Both the position numbers and the translations under genes were made by a program. A stretch of DNA of 64,000 nucleotides from Brevibacillus laterosporus DSM 25 (GTDB lineage Bacteria > Bacillota > Bacilli > Brevibacillales > Brevibacillaceae). Every line of letters starts with the position of its first letter. Position 1 is the first letter of the stretch. Location: positions 2,912,501-2,976,500 of the forward strand of contig NZ_CP017705.1 in NCBI RefSeq assembly GCF_002706795.1. The letters are read 5' to 3'. This document shows, piece after piece, positions 28,621-36,302 of the stretch. The notes under the pieces are model-generated. The model was not told the DNA's origin and did not search any database. It saw nothing but the letters and a program-made list of their open reading frames with translations.

Positions 28621-28767
28621 TTGGAATTTACTTACACTAAAATTTATGGAACAGAAAAACCTTATAAGTGGTTTGCACAAAGAATAAAAGAACTAGCCAA
28701 GGAAAAATACGGTTTAGATGTTGAAGTAACAATAAATGAAGAAGAACAAGAAGCATCGGACGAGTAA
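28621..28767 (+). CDS. Small protein (48 aa) upstream of the recombinase; candidate directionality factor
   Basis: Starts TTG after a G-rich stretch and reads FTYTKIYGTEKPYKWFAQRI followed by KELAKEKYGLDVEV, ending in an acidic tail. It lies 84 bases before the recombinase gene, same strand. Small basic/acidic proteins encoded next to a serine integrase act as recombination directionality factors in SPbeta (SprB). No homology to SprB is claimed; the role is inference from size and position. The frame at 28297-28506 to its left has no ribosome-binding site and is not called. Confidence 0.45.
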   Translation: MEFTYTKIYGTEKPYKWFAQRIKELAKEKYGLDVEVTINEEEQEASDE

Positions 28768-28778
28768 GTCTGGTGTTT

Positions 28779-28832
28779 TTTAGTTAATATGACATTCATA
28801 TATTTTTATGAGTGTGTATATAATTAACTAAA
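28779..28832 (+). repeat. attP-like palindromic repeat upstream of the recombinase gene
   Basis: TTTAGTTAAT at 28779-28788 and ATTAACTAAA at 28823-28832 bracket a middle that contains ATGAGTG. The joined ends of element 1 (the predicted attP) give the same outer inverted repeat, the same ATGAGTG, and nearly the same length (52 against 54). It also covers the likely promoter (TATAAT at 28819-28824) of the recombinase gene. Confidence 0.7.
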
Positions 28833-28850
28833 AATGGAAGGTGGTTTACT

Positions 28851-30383
28851 ATGTATAGACCGTTAATTAAATGTGCCATTTATACCCGTGTAAGTACCGA
28901 CCACCAAGCAGATTCTACAATAAATCAGGAAGCACAAGGCAGAGAGTATATAAGCAGATTAGGGCCGGAATATGACAAGACTGACATAATTGTATATCGA
29001 GATGAAGTTGTATCAGGTTATTACACCAGTGTATTCGACAGAGCTGAAATGAAGAGGGCAATACAAGATGCGAAAGAAAATAAGTTCAAGCTCCTAATCT
29101 TTAAAGAAGTCAGTCGTGTCGGTAGGGATAAACAAGAAAATCCAGCCATTATCGGGGTTTTTGAACAGTATGGTGTTAGGGTTATAGCAATTAACGATAA
29201 CTACGATTCATTGAATAAAGACAATATAACTTTCGATATTTTATCTGTTCTATCTGAACAAGAGAGCAAAAAAATATCCTCAAGGGTTAGCAGTGCAAGA
29301 AGACAAAAAGCACGTAGGGGACAATGGGGCGGAGAGGCTCCAATAGGTTACAAGGTGAACAGAGAGACTAAGAAATTAGAAATTGACCCAGAAAATTGTT
29401 ACATACCCAAATTAATCTTTGACTTGTATGTTAATCACGGATTAGGAACGTTCAAGGTGGCTGAACATCTTAACGGGCATGGAATAAGAACAAAGAACGG
29501 AAATCTTTGGGGAAGAGTATCTATAAACAGAGTTATTAGAAACCAAGCATATATTGGTAATGTTGTCTATGGCACGAGAAGAAATGCACTTCAAAGGGAA
29601 TATGACGATACAGGAAAGATGAGCAAAAAGAAAGTTCAGATCAAGATAGATAAAACTGAATGGGAGGTCGCAGAAGATGTCCATGAGCCGATCATTGAGA
29701 AAGAAACGTTCTATAATGCTCAAAAAATTCTTCTTTCTAAAAGTCATGGAAGAACGCCTAGACGCGCATACCATCCACTAACTGGTATTTTGTTTTGTGC
29801 TAAATGTGGACAAGGAATGGTCTGTCAAAAACGAACATGTAAAGATAAAGAATACAGATATTACATTTGTAAGACGTATCATAAGTACGGTAGAAGTGTG
29901 TGCTCACAAGCAAATGTAAATGCTGATGTATTAGAACAGGATGTTATTGATATTGTTAAGAATGAACTAAATTCTATCCCTGCCGATAAAGTTGAAATTA
30001 CAGGAAGTAAGACCAATGATATAGAACGTTTGGGTAAAGAGATAAAGAAAAACAACGTAAAAAGGGAAAAGTTAAAAAAAGATCAAATAGACATCTTTAA
30101 TCAAAGAGAATTGTTTGACGAAAGTACTTATCAACAACAGATGCTCGAAATTAAGTCACAAATAAACCATATAGATGAAGAAATACAAATTATTGAAAAC
30201 CAAATTAAGGTGTTAATGGAACAAGTGGCAGAATCATCAACACTTGACTATCTAATTGAAGAAGTAAAAAATATATCTTTAAATGATCCAGAGAAGTTAA
30301 GAGTGCTGTTGCACGATATTATCAAAAGTATTGAGTTAAAAGAAAAGCATTTGCAAATTGAATTTAATTACGACTTTAGATGA
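28851..30383 (+). CDS. Large serine recombinase of element 1
   Basis: 510 residues, close to SpoIVCA in size and plan. The N-terminal resolvase domain has the nucleophile S15 in AIYTRVSTDHQ and the FKEVSRVGRD helix. A recombinase domain (GTFKVAEHLNGHGIRTKNG) follows, then a zinc ribbon (CAKCGQGMVC ... YICKTYHKYG ... C) and a C-terminal coiled coil rich in Lys/Glu/Ile. These are the parts needed for att-site recognition and directional control. It lies 75 bp from attR, pointing outward. It should integrate and excise element 1 at the yhbH MIDAS codons. GGTGG site before the ATG. Confidence 0.93.
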   Translation: MYRPLIKCAIYTRVSTDHQADSTINQEAQGREYISRLGPEYDKTDIIVYRDEVVSGYYTSVFDRAEMKRAIQDAKENKFKLLIFKEVSRVGRDKQENPAIIGVFEQYGVRVIAINDNYDSLNKDNITFDILSVLSEQESKKISSRVSSARRQKARRGQWGGEAPIGYKVNRETKKLEIDPENCYIPKLIFDLYVNHGLGTFKVAEHLNGHGIRTKNGNLWGRVSINRVIRNQAYIGNVVYGTRRNALQREYDDTGKMSKKKVQIKIDKTEWEVAEDVHEPIIEKETFYNAQKILLSKSHGRTPRRAYHPLTGILFCAKCGQGMVCQKRTCKDKEYRYYICKTYHKYGRSVCSQANVNADVLEQDVIDIVKNELNSIPADKVEITGSKTNDIERLGKEIKKNNVKREKLKKDQIDIFNQRELFDESTYQQQMLEIKSQINHIDEEIQIIENQIKVLMEQVAESSTLDYLIEEVKNISLNDPEKLRVLLHDIIKSIELKEKHLQIEFNYDFR

Positions 30384-30430
30384 TTCTGGTGATAGCGCTT
30401 AGAAATACAGAGTATTTGGCTTAGTAAATT

Positions 30431-30463
30431 TATTTAGTTAATTATGAAACACCTTAAAGTATG
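30431..30463 (+). other. attR of element 1
   Basis: TTTAGTTAATTATG (30433-30446) followed by the core AGTATG at 30458-30463. The core ATG is the Met codon of the yhbH MIDAS stretch; yhbH resumes at 30464. Confidence 0.75.
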
Positions 30464-30865
30464 GGAGTTTTTGAAAAATATGTAGCTCGTAGCTTTTTCT
30501 TTTGGATGCTTCGTTTTTTGCGTACCAAATATGAAAAGGTGGAAATTGCTTTTATTGCTCATCATACGGAAGCGAAAGAAGTTACAGAGGATGCATTCTT
30601 TTCTAAAGGAGAGAGCGGCGGAACCATCTGTTCATCGGCCTATCGTAAAGCTTTGGAAATTATCGATGCACGATACCCGGTGAGCCAGTATAACATCTAT
30701 CCGTTTCATTTTTCAGATGGGGATAACCTCACGTCAGATAATGAGCGGTGCGTAAAATTGGTGAAGGAATTAATGGAGAGATCGAATATGTTTGGATATG
30801 GTGAAGTAAACCAGTATAACTCACTGAGATATATACGGAACGGTCCCCTATGTAGGGAACCGTAA
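30461..30865 (+). pseudogene. yhbH: yhbH middle segment (exon 2), cut again by the prophage
   Basis: Codons from 30464 to about 30820 encode [60 protein letters not shown] and [10 protein letters not shown], i.e. the rest of the YhbH von Willebrand A domain (119 codons). After QYN the family sequence normally continues with about 50 more residues; here the reading changes to [14 protein letters not shown] and stops. The break coincides with the start of the second integrase region. Exon 1 (224 codons) plus exon 2 (119) plus about 50 equals the normal ~390 residues, so exon 3 is expected at the far side of the prophage. Confidence 0.9.
30838..30863. terminator. Hairpin at the integrase 3' end / attL flank
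   Basis: CGGTCCCCT / AGGGAACCG form a stem around ATGT and include the integrase stop codon. No T-tract follows, so it may be a weak terminator or part of the attachment site arm. Confidence 0.45.
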
Positions 30866-32419
30866 GATAACTTCAAGTTCAAATTGCTCAGGCTTCAACC
30901 ATTCTTTCTTACGAATATACATAACCTTCTCAATAACAGTTTTGAGGAGGTTATTTTTTTGTTCAGGGTCTTCTAAAGATTTATATGCTTGAATAACCTT
31001 ATGAATTTTAGGGATAAGTTGAGCCTGCATTTTCATTCGAATTTTCAATTGAGCAATTTCTTCCTGAGACTTTTCCATTTCTGCCTCAAGTTGTTTTATC
31101 TTATCAGAAATGATTTTATGGCGTTGTAAAAACAATTCCTCAGTGTAAACTTTTCGTTCTAACATTTCAAAGGTTGTTTCCCTCATGCTGTGCTGTTCGT
31201 TCAGCTCAGTAGTGGCTTTTTGAATATAATTAGTTAAAGCAATTATTCGTTCTTCATTTTTATTTTTTCGTTCCGCACTATTACTTAATTCTGATTGTGT
31301 CATTTTCCTTTGCTCTACTAATTCTTCTAAGCTAGATATGAGTTTTTCTTCAAAAAAGTGAGTTAGGGAACCTTTTTGTACAGACTTACATGCTGGGTTG
31401 TTGCATCTTATTTGAGGATTTGGCCTATCGTAAGAATGAGTTTGTGTTAAAGTACGTTCACATACTCCGCACTTAGCAATACCAGCAAGAGGGTTAGATA
31501 TAGCTGTACCTTCTTTTCTGGAAACACGTAAGCGCCCTGTGTGAGCTTCATTAGCTCTATCAAATAATTCCTGGCTAACTATCGGTTCATGTGCGTTATC
31601 GTGTCTAGTCCATAATTCTGGAGGGAGTTTTTTCGTTACTCTTCTTCCGTTACGTTTCGTATGCTTTTTTTTACCCCATACTAGGTGACCAAGATAAACT
31701 TCATTTTTCACTATATAACTTATAGTAGATTGCTCCCAAATATCTTTGTTTGAAGGAGCTTTATATCCTGAGCGCATAAGATAATCTATTACTTTATAAC
31801 GCCCGGAACCTTCAGCGAGTAGTTCGAATATTTTTTTCACAACTGGAGCTTCTTCAGGATGAGGATAGAGCTTTAGGTTTTCGTCTCTTAAATATCCATA
31901 TGGAGGGTTTTTTGCGATATGTCTACCATCTTTTACTGCACGTCTTCGACCACCTTGCAGACGCTTATTGATCTGTTTTAACTCTTCACGAGCGATAATT
32001 GACTTCACGCCAAATAAAAGCTCAGCGCCTTCAGCATTACAGTCGATGACCTCGGTAGGGGTGATAATGAGCGTCTCAGAGTATTTAAAAGCCCTAAAGA
32101 TCGTTCCTGCATCGATCATATCCCCACGACCAAGACGATCTAAGTCCATTACGATTACAGCATCACATTCTTCATCTTCAACGTTACGTAGCATTTCTTG
32201 TGCTTCTGGTCTTTCGGATAGAAATTCGCCTGAAACAATTTCCTCAAAGATTTTAATAACATTATGCTGCTCTCTTCGTACAAGCTCCATAAGTTCGCGT
32301 TTGTGTTTATCGAGAGTATCAAAAGGTATCCCCGTTTCAAGGGCCTTTTTTTCTTCCTCGATATCTTTTCTGCTTTTTCGTAGATGAATAATTACGTCAA
32401 GGTTTATAGGTCTAGTCAT
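30848..32419 (-). CDS. int: Large serine integrase of the prophage
   Basis: 523 residues. Resolvase domain with the nucleophile S16 in [12 protein letters not shown], the [11 protein letters not shown] helix, a recombinase domain ([20 protein letters not shown]), a zinc ribbon ([10 protein letters not shown] ... CNNPAC) and a long coiled coil before a basic end. ATG 32419 follows GAGAGGTGAT, which fixes the start; the upstream ATG 32446 has none. The gene ends within about 30 bp of the yhbH break, as expected for an integrase beside attL. It is clearly different in sequence from the recombinase of element 1. Confidence 0.93.
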   Translation of the reverse strand: MTRPINLDVIIHLRKSRKDIEEEKKALETGIPFDTLDKHKRELMELVRREQHNVIKIFEEIVSGEFLSERPEAQEMLRNVEDEECDAVIVMDLDRLGRGDMIDAGTIFRAFKYSETLIITPTEVIDCNAEGAELLFGVKSIIAREELKQINKRLQGGRRRAVKDGRHIAKNPPYGYLRDENLKLYPHPEEAPVVKKIFELLAEGSGRYKVIDYLMRSGYKAPSNKDIWEQSTISYIVKNEVYLGHLVWGKKKHTKRNGRRVTKKLPPELWTRHDNAHEPIVSQELFDRANEAHTGRLRVSRKEGTAISNPLAGIAKCGVCERTLTQTHSYDRPNPQIRCNNPACKSVQKGSLTHFFEEKLISSLEELVEQRKMTQSELSNSAERKNKNEERIIALTNYIQKATTELNEQHSMRETTFEMLERKVYTEELFLQRHKIISDKIKQLEAEMEKSQEEIAQLKIRMKMQAQLIPKIHKVIQAYKSLEDPEQKNNLLKTVIEKVMYIRKKEWLKPEQFELEVILRFPT

Positions 32420-32566
32420 CAAATCACCTCTCCGTCCATTATACACAGGGTTGTAGAAAAGTAGAGAATAGTAAAATTTTTCATGTTACAATAGCCATGT
32501 ACAATAGAATCGGCTCTTTCAAGGGTGGTCGGCTCACTCCTATTCCGAATGGAAGGGGGTGAAGCT

Positions 32567-32650
32567 ATGACGGTATATGAAGCAATTTCATTAATGCTCA
32601 CATTTGGGTTATTAATTGTTGCCGTACTGTCCTTCCATAAAAAGAAGTAG
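32567..32650 (+). CDS. Holin-like type I toxin (27 aa)
   Basis: MTVYEAISLMLTFGLLIVAV followed by LSFHKKK: one hydrophobic helix with a basic tail, the form of the Hol_Tox/TxpA-like type I toxins common in Bacillus prophages. A very strong site (AAGGGGGTGA) precedes the ATG and can be paired with CACTCCTATTCC upstream, which would keep the mRNA silent until processed. A convergent antisense RNA is expected over its 3' end. Confidence 0.75.
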   Translation: MTVYEAISLMLTFGLLIVAVLSFHKKK

Positions 32651-32729
32651 ATCACCCTTGAGCCACACAACTCAATGATCTACTTCACCCAGAAAACGAG
32701 CCGCCCCTTTAAAAGGACAGTCTATTGTA

Positions 32730-32766
32730 TGACCGTAGGTGTTACCAGCACCTGCGGTCTTTTTAT
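32730..32766. ncRNA. Terminator of toxin mRNA and probable site of the antisense antitoxin RNA
   Basis: GACCGTAGGTG and CACCTGCGGTC form a stem followed by T5, ending the toxin transcript. On the opposite strand a TATAAT-containing AT-rich stretch just right of it (about 32766-32800) could start a leftward antisense RNA across the toxin 3' region, as in TxpA/RatA pairs. Terminator sure, antisense RNA inferred. Confidence 0.5.
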
Positions 32767-32916
32767 TATATGTTGCTTGTACTCTTATAATACCACATTA
32801 AGGGAATAGATAAACAGTAGAGTATAGGCACTTCTTCCATCTTTAAATTGGGCGTTTTGCTTAATTTATTTCGCCTTACGCACAATACTGTTATATTTAT
32901 CTAAGAGGTGGAAGCC

Positions 32917-33279
32917 ATGTCTAGTTTAGGAAGCAGATTAAAACAAGCACGTGAGAATAAACGTCTTACTCAAATTCATGTAGCAAAAAAACTCGGTATT
33001 TCAAATGGCACTCTATCTGGATATGAAAGAAATTACCGCGACCCTGATACAGAAACATTATCCCAACTTGCAGGTGTTTATGAAGTGTCATTAGATTGGT
33101 TAATAGGAATAACCTCTTCATCAACGAAAGAGCCAAAAGAGTTTACTTCAGATGCGGAACAAATTCAAAATATTTTAGACTCTCTTCCTAGTGATAAACG
33201 CAAATATTTTTTGGAGCAAATATCTATTCTCGCTGCTGGAATCAAAGTAATGGAGAAAGAGGGAAAAGACAATAAATAA
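32917..33279 (+). CDS. XRE-family regulator A (120 aa)
   Basis: N-terminal helix-turn-helix (SRLKQARENKRLTQIHVAKK, SNGTLSGYERNYRDPDTETL) and a C-terminal helical tail EQIQNILDSLPSDKRKYFLE. The tail is shared with the regulators at 35901 and 36303, so the three are paralogues. ATG 32917 with AGAGGTGG is preferred over GTG 32908. Lies upstream of the agr-like cassette. A terminator follows. Confidence 0.82.
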   Translation: MSSLGSRLKQARENKRLTQIHVAKKLGISNGTLSGYERNYRDPDTETLSQLAGVYEVSLDWLIGITSSSTKEPKEFTSDAEQIQNILDSLPSDKRKYFLEQISILAAGIKVMEKEGKDNK

Positions 33280-33304
33280 AAACCGTTCATCAGGAACGGT
33301 TTTG
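33278..33304. terminator. Bidirectional terminator
   Basis: AAAACCGTTC / GAACGGTTTT stem between two convergent genes, overlapping the 3' end of the minus-strand gene. Confidence 0.85.
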
Positions 33305-33466
33305 CTGTTTTATTTTTATGTCTATCGACTTACTTGTATCAGCTTTTCTTTTTAATAAGTACATAACTTCTTCTATTCCACAGGCCCAAAATTCCTCAAC
33401 TATAGTTTTGCTTATCTCTAGTCCCTCTTTGTTTGTATAGGAACACACAATATTATAATTTGTCAT
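33290..33466 (-). CDS. Hypothetical protein (58 aa)
   Basis: Minus-strand ATG 33466 with a perfect GGAGGAA seven bases upstream. The product MTNYNIVCSYTNKEGLEISK continues with TIVEEFWACGIEEVMYLLKR and a basic C-terminus. No membrane segment, no known family. Its end overlaps the terminator of the XRE gene. Confidence 0.6.
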   Translation of the reverse strand: MTNYNIVCSYTNKEGLEISKTIVEEFWACGIEEVMYLLKRKADTSKSIDIKIKQQNRS

Positions 33467-33756
33467 AAATTCCTCCAGGAGGTTATTTAATGAAAATATT
33501 GACTGAAAGTAAAAATATTAAATGTGGATAGAATTTTTGCAGACATTTTAATTATACTCAAGCTTATACTCATACAATACCATACTATAGGAATTTTAAA
33601 AGACCATGAAAGATCTGATGGTTAAAAATTCAATATTTTATGTGTAGAAAGAAAAGAGAAGGAAGTGTAAAATGTTAATTGAGTGAAAAAAGATACTGAA
33701 CGAAAGGAGATAAGTTATAAGATAAATTTTACTACTGATAGATTGAGGTAATATGA

Positions 33757-34425
33757 ATGGATACTTTCATGTACATAATTTTAGGCATCATCGACATTTT
33801 ATCCATATTAGTGCTGTCTTTTAAGGTATTTCGTTTCCCGTTGATATACAAGAAAGAGTTTTTAATTATATCAACCACAGCATCACTAGTATCATATCTA
33901 AATAGGGTAATACTTGAAATACCTAATGTTGATGGATGGGTACAATACTCTATACTAGTTTTGTTTTTTAGATATATGTTAAAGGTGCGACTATTTGACA
34001 GTACCATACTGGCGACTGTAGGATATCTAGGTTTTAATATTGTGCAATATAGCACTTATGTTGTTCTGTTATGGACAGGGGTAGTATCGTTTGCAGATGG
34101 TCAAGCTCTTGTAAATTTAGGTACTTACATAATACAGTTGACAACTCATATATTTGTTTTTCTAGCAGCTTGGTTAATTTACAGGTATAACCATGGATTT
34201 TCTTTCATTATGGTTCCACCACATGATGTCCACATCAGAACTAAAATGACACCTTTAAAATTCCTAATAATGATAATGGTCTTTTTATCTACAGTTACAA
34301 TTTTATTTGTAACAAACTGGATGTTGACCTTTAATGGTAACCCTACTAGTTTGATTCCTGTGTTTATCCTGTATTTAGTTATTCTTCTTAAACTATTGGA
34401 GAAAAAGGAATTGACTAATGAATGA
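33757..34425 (+). CDS. Six-TM membrane protein, AgrC sensor-domain-like, no kinase
   Basis: 222 residues, six to seven hydrophobic segments, ending in a short polar LLEKKELTNE. It resembles the N-terminal sensor half of AgrC-type receptors in size and layout, but no DHp or ATPase domain follows. It overlaps AgrB by ATGA, so they are translated together. Receptor for the cassette's peptide is the natural inference; a transport or immunity role cannot be excluded. Region 33467-33756 to its left is AT-rich with no gene. Confidence 0.55.
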   Translation: MDTFMYIILGIIDILSILVLSFKVFRFPLIYKKEFLIISTTASLVSYLNRVILEIPNVDGWVQYSILVLFFRYMLKVRLFDSTILATVGYLGFNIVQYSTYVVLLWTGVVSFADGQALVNLGTYIIQLTTHIFVFLAAWLIYRYNHGFSFIMVPPHDVHIRTKMTPLKFLIMIMVFLSTVTILFVTNWMLTFNGNPTSLIPVFILYLVILLKLLEKKELTNE

Positions 34426-34934
34426 TTGAAAAACTGTCCCATTTTTTTGCAATTAAGATTTATGAAGCGAATCCCGATAAAAAAGAGAGTATAGATGTTT
34501 TATCGTATTCATTATCCATTACACTAAATTATTTTCTAGTATTTTCCTTTTCCCTATTGATCGGTTATTCAACAAATGAATTTGTGAGTACAATCATTTC
34601 AATGGTAAGTTTTATCGTTCTACGCATTTTCTCGAAGGGGTACCATGCAAAATCTCTAACTACATGTTTTATTTTGACAACAGCGATCATTGCAACGATT
34701 CCTCACGTAAAAGCACAAGAATATACGGATGTTATAAATATAGTAAACGTTTTCCTTGTGTTATTTTTAGCGCCAAATGATAGCTATGAGGAAGAAGCGA
34801 TTCTTAAAAAACGAGTTTATTTACTTAAAGTAATTTCATTGGTTATCGTCTTATCTAATTTTATTATCTCGTCACATATTGTGGCTCTTTCCTTTTTTGC
34901 ACAATCATTATTATTACTCCCTAGAAGGAGGTGA
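34422..34934 (+). CDS. agrB: AgrB-family peptide-processing membrane protease
   Basis: 170 residues. AgrB enzymes cut the AgrD tail and cyclise the signal. The catalytic pair is visible as H75 and C82 in FSKGYHAKSLTTCF, with hydrophobic helices before and after. Slightly shorter than the usual ~190. Between the sensor-like gene (4-base overlap) and the AgrD-like peptide (5-base gap). Confidence 0.88.
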   Translation: MIEKLSHFFAIKIYEANPDKKESIDVLSYSLSITLNYFLVFSFSLLIGYSTNEFVSTIISMVSFIVLRIFSKGYHAKSLTTCFILTTAIIATIPHVKAQEYTDVINIVNVFLVLFLAPNDSYEEEAILKKRVYLLKVISLVIVLSNFIISSHIVALSFFAQSLLLLPRRR

Positions 34935-34939
34935 GGGCA

Positions 34940-35056
34940 ATGAATAAAAAGTTCGCGAAAACAATTTCGAAGGGATTAGGTACTTTGGGTAAAGTTTATG
35001 CACAACTTGCAAAAGTTACAATCGGTAGCCCGTCTGTACCTAAAGAATTAAAATAG
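34940..35056 (+). CDS. agrD: AgrD-like signal pro-peptide (38 aa), without cysteine
   Basis: Has the AgrD plan: an amphipathic basic N-terminus (MNKKFAKTISKGLGTLGKVY), a short core and the conserved acidic/Pro tail that AgrB removes (SPSVPKELK; compare the P-x-VP-x-EL of known AgrDs). At the place where the ring Cys or Ser should stand the sequence is AQLAKVTI, with no Cys anywhere in the protein; the only hydroxyl residues near are T27, S30 and S32. AAGGAGGTGAGGG precedes the ATG, the strongest site in the cassette. Confidence 0.75.
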   Translation: MNKKFAKTISKGLGTLGKVYAQLAKVTIGSPSVPKELK

Positions 35057-35067
35057 TAAGCTAAGGT

Positions 35068-35433
35068 ATGGGTGATATAAAGCTATTTGGTATAACGCCA
35101 TCAGGAAACCGTAGCGATAGGTCTGCATATGTCGAAATACCACTTGAGGACATAAATACTATTGATAGATTCAACGATATTACCGTTGCCTATCACACTA
35201 AAATGGGGATATTCCTTCCGGTGAATTCGTTAGAGGGATATAATATTTGTCTCGATAAATACGGATTTACAAACTTAGACTCTACAAATGTCACAAATCT
35301 AAAAAATATAGAAGACGTGGAAGTTACTCCATATGGTATTACTGTTCACTTTCCGAATGGAACGCAAACAACTGCATCTCGAATGAAGTATAAGCAATTC
35401 TTGAAAGACTTACCAAAAAGGCCACCTAAATAA
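35068..35433 (+). CDS. Stand-alone LytTR DNA-binding regulator
   Basis: 121 residues made of a LytTR domain alone: IPLEDINTIDRFNDITVAYH, then GFTNLDSTNVTNLKNIEDVE with the family's F..(h/s)..x.VNL..I pattern, and GITVHFPNGTQTTASR. No response-regulator receiver domain. In agr systems the LytTR protein AgrA binds the promoter of its own operon; here phosphorylation is not possible, so signalling must work in another way. Ribosome-binding site is weak, suggesting coupling to agrD. Confidence 0.78.
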   Translation: MGDIKLFGITPSGNRSDRSAYVEIPLEDINTIDRFNDITVAYHTKMGIFLPVNSLEGYNICLDKYGFTNLDSTNVTNLKNIEDVEVTPYGITVHFPNGTQTTASRMKYKQFLKDLPKRPPK

Positions 35434-35446
35434 GGTGGTTTTTTTG
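35421..35446 (+). terminator. Terminator of the agr-like cassette
   Basis: CCACCT / AGGTGG stem with a 5-base loop and a run of seven T. The stretch 35447-35731 after it has no gene; a TATAAT at 35693 may start the next transcript. Confidence 0.85.
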
Positions 35447-35731
35447 TGTCTTAGAAGTCGGGTATTATACATCAATATAGTGTAAATGTAAAGTTAAATT
35501 GCCCCATGGGTCTATTGATATTCAAAAGCCGCCATTTAGATGTTACGATTTTAATAAGTAGAATTATTTGGGGATTGACTACAGTTTTTATTACTGAGGG
35601 CGGTGTACATAAGTATGATTTTTAATCAAAATGATAATTTGAAAAGTTGAGCATTGATCAAATAATTGTTTTGTATGCTTTTGAAGTATTGTATAATGAG
35701 AACTAAAGTTCGCATCAGAGGGGGAGTAAAC

Positions 35732-35878
35732 ATGAGAGAGCTTAAAATAGTTGAAATAGATGAACAGCAATCTGAGGAACTTACTAATAAAATTATAGCG
35801 ATACTTTGCTGTAATTATTCCATAAACCCTGATGCAAAACGAGTTATTGATGAGATAAAGGAATGCCGTTCAGGATGA
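35732..35878 (+). CDS. Hypothetical protein (48 aa)
   Basis: ATG after GAGGGGGAG. Reads MRELKIVEIDEQQSEELTNK and ends with INPDAKRVIDEIKECRSG. Acidic, helical. Just before XRE regulator B, probably same transcript. Not recognised. Confidence 0.55.
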   Translation: MRELKIVEIDEQQSEELTNKIIAILCCNYSINPDAKRVIDEIKECRSG

Positions 35879-35900
35879 ATGGCACAACGAGGTGGAAACC

Positions 35901-36266
35901 GTGAGTAAATTAGGAGATAGATTAAAGGAAGCTCGTGAAAATAAAAATTTAAAGCAAACCCAAGTGAAAGTTTATACAGGTATTAACAACAAGACGCTGA
36001 GTGGTTATGAAAATGGAGTGAGTGAACCAGATGTAGAGACGTTGAGAACACTAGCTAATTTATATGATGTTTCTGTTGATTGGTTAGTTGGCAATATTTG
36101 CGATATTGATATACAAGATTCTACTTCATATACCGAAGAGATCAAAAAGTTCAAAATGATATTAGCTTCTCTTCCTAGAAATAAACACAAACATTTTTTA
36201 GAACAAATCTCCATTTTCGCTGCTGGGATTATTGCTGTTGAGAAAAAATACAATGGTGATAAATAA
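35901..36266 (+). CDS. XRE-family regulator B (121 aa)
   Basis: Paralogue of regulator A: helix-turn-helix GDRLKEARENKNLKQTQVKV / NNKTLSGYENGVSEPDVETL, and the same C-terminal tail (MILASLPRNKHKHFLEQISI). GTG 35901 follows GAGGTGG at the same spacing as in regulator A. Together A and B frame the agr-like cassette. A terminator follows. Confidence 0.8.
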   Translation: MSKLGDRLKEARENKNLKQTQVKVYTGINNKTLSGYENGVSEPDVETLRTLANLYDVSVDWLVGNICDIDIQDSTSYTEEIKKFKMILASLPRNKHKHFLEQISIFAAGIIAVEKKYNGDK

Positions 36267-36290
36267 AAAACCGTTCTGATGAACGGTTAC
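36267..36290. terminator. Bidirectional terminator
   Basis: AACCGTTC / GAACGGTT stem between the convergent regulator B and CI-like genes, same stem sequence as the terminator after regulator A. Confidence 0.8.
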
Positions 36291-36302
36291 GACTACATAA
36301 AT

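Larger units (their letters stand above)
14934..30463 (+). mobile_element. Element 1: 15.5-kb serine-recombinase element inserted in yhbH
   Basis: Both ends carry AGTATG (14934-14939 and 30458-30463), and removing one copy with the intervening 15,524 bases fuses the two yhbH segments in frame. Inside the ends, the inverted 14-mers CATAATTAACTAAA (left) and TTTAGTTAATTATG (right) would form a palindromic attP when the circle closes. A large serine recombinase gene sits 75 bp from the right end. Contents: decayed phage genes, secreted proteins, an RRNPP regulator with peptide, and D-serine metabolism cargo. No structural phage module remains, so it is probably a defective prophage-derived island like skin. 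Confidence 0.88.
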
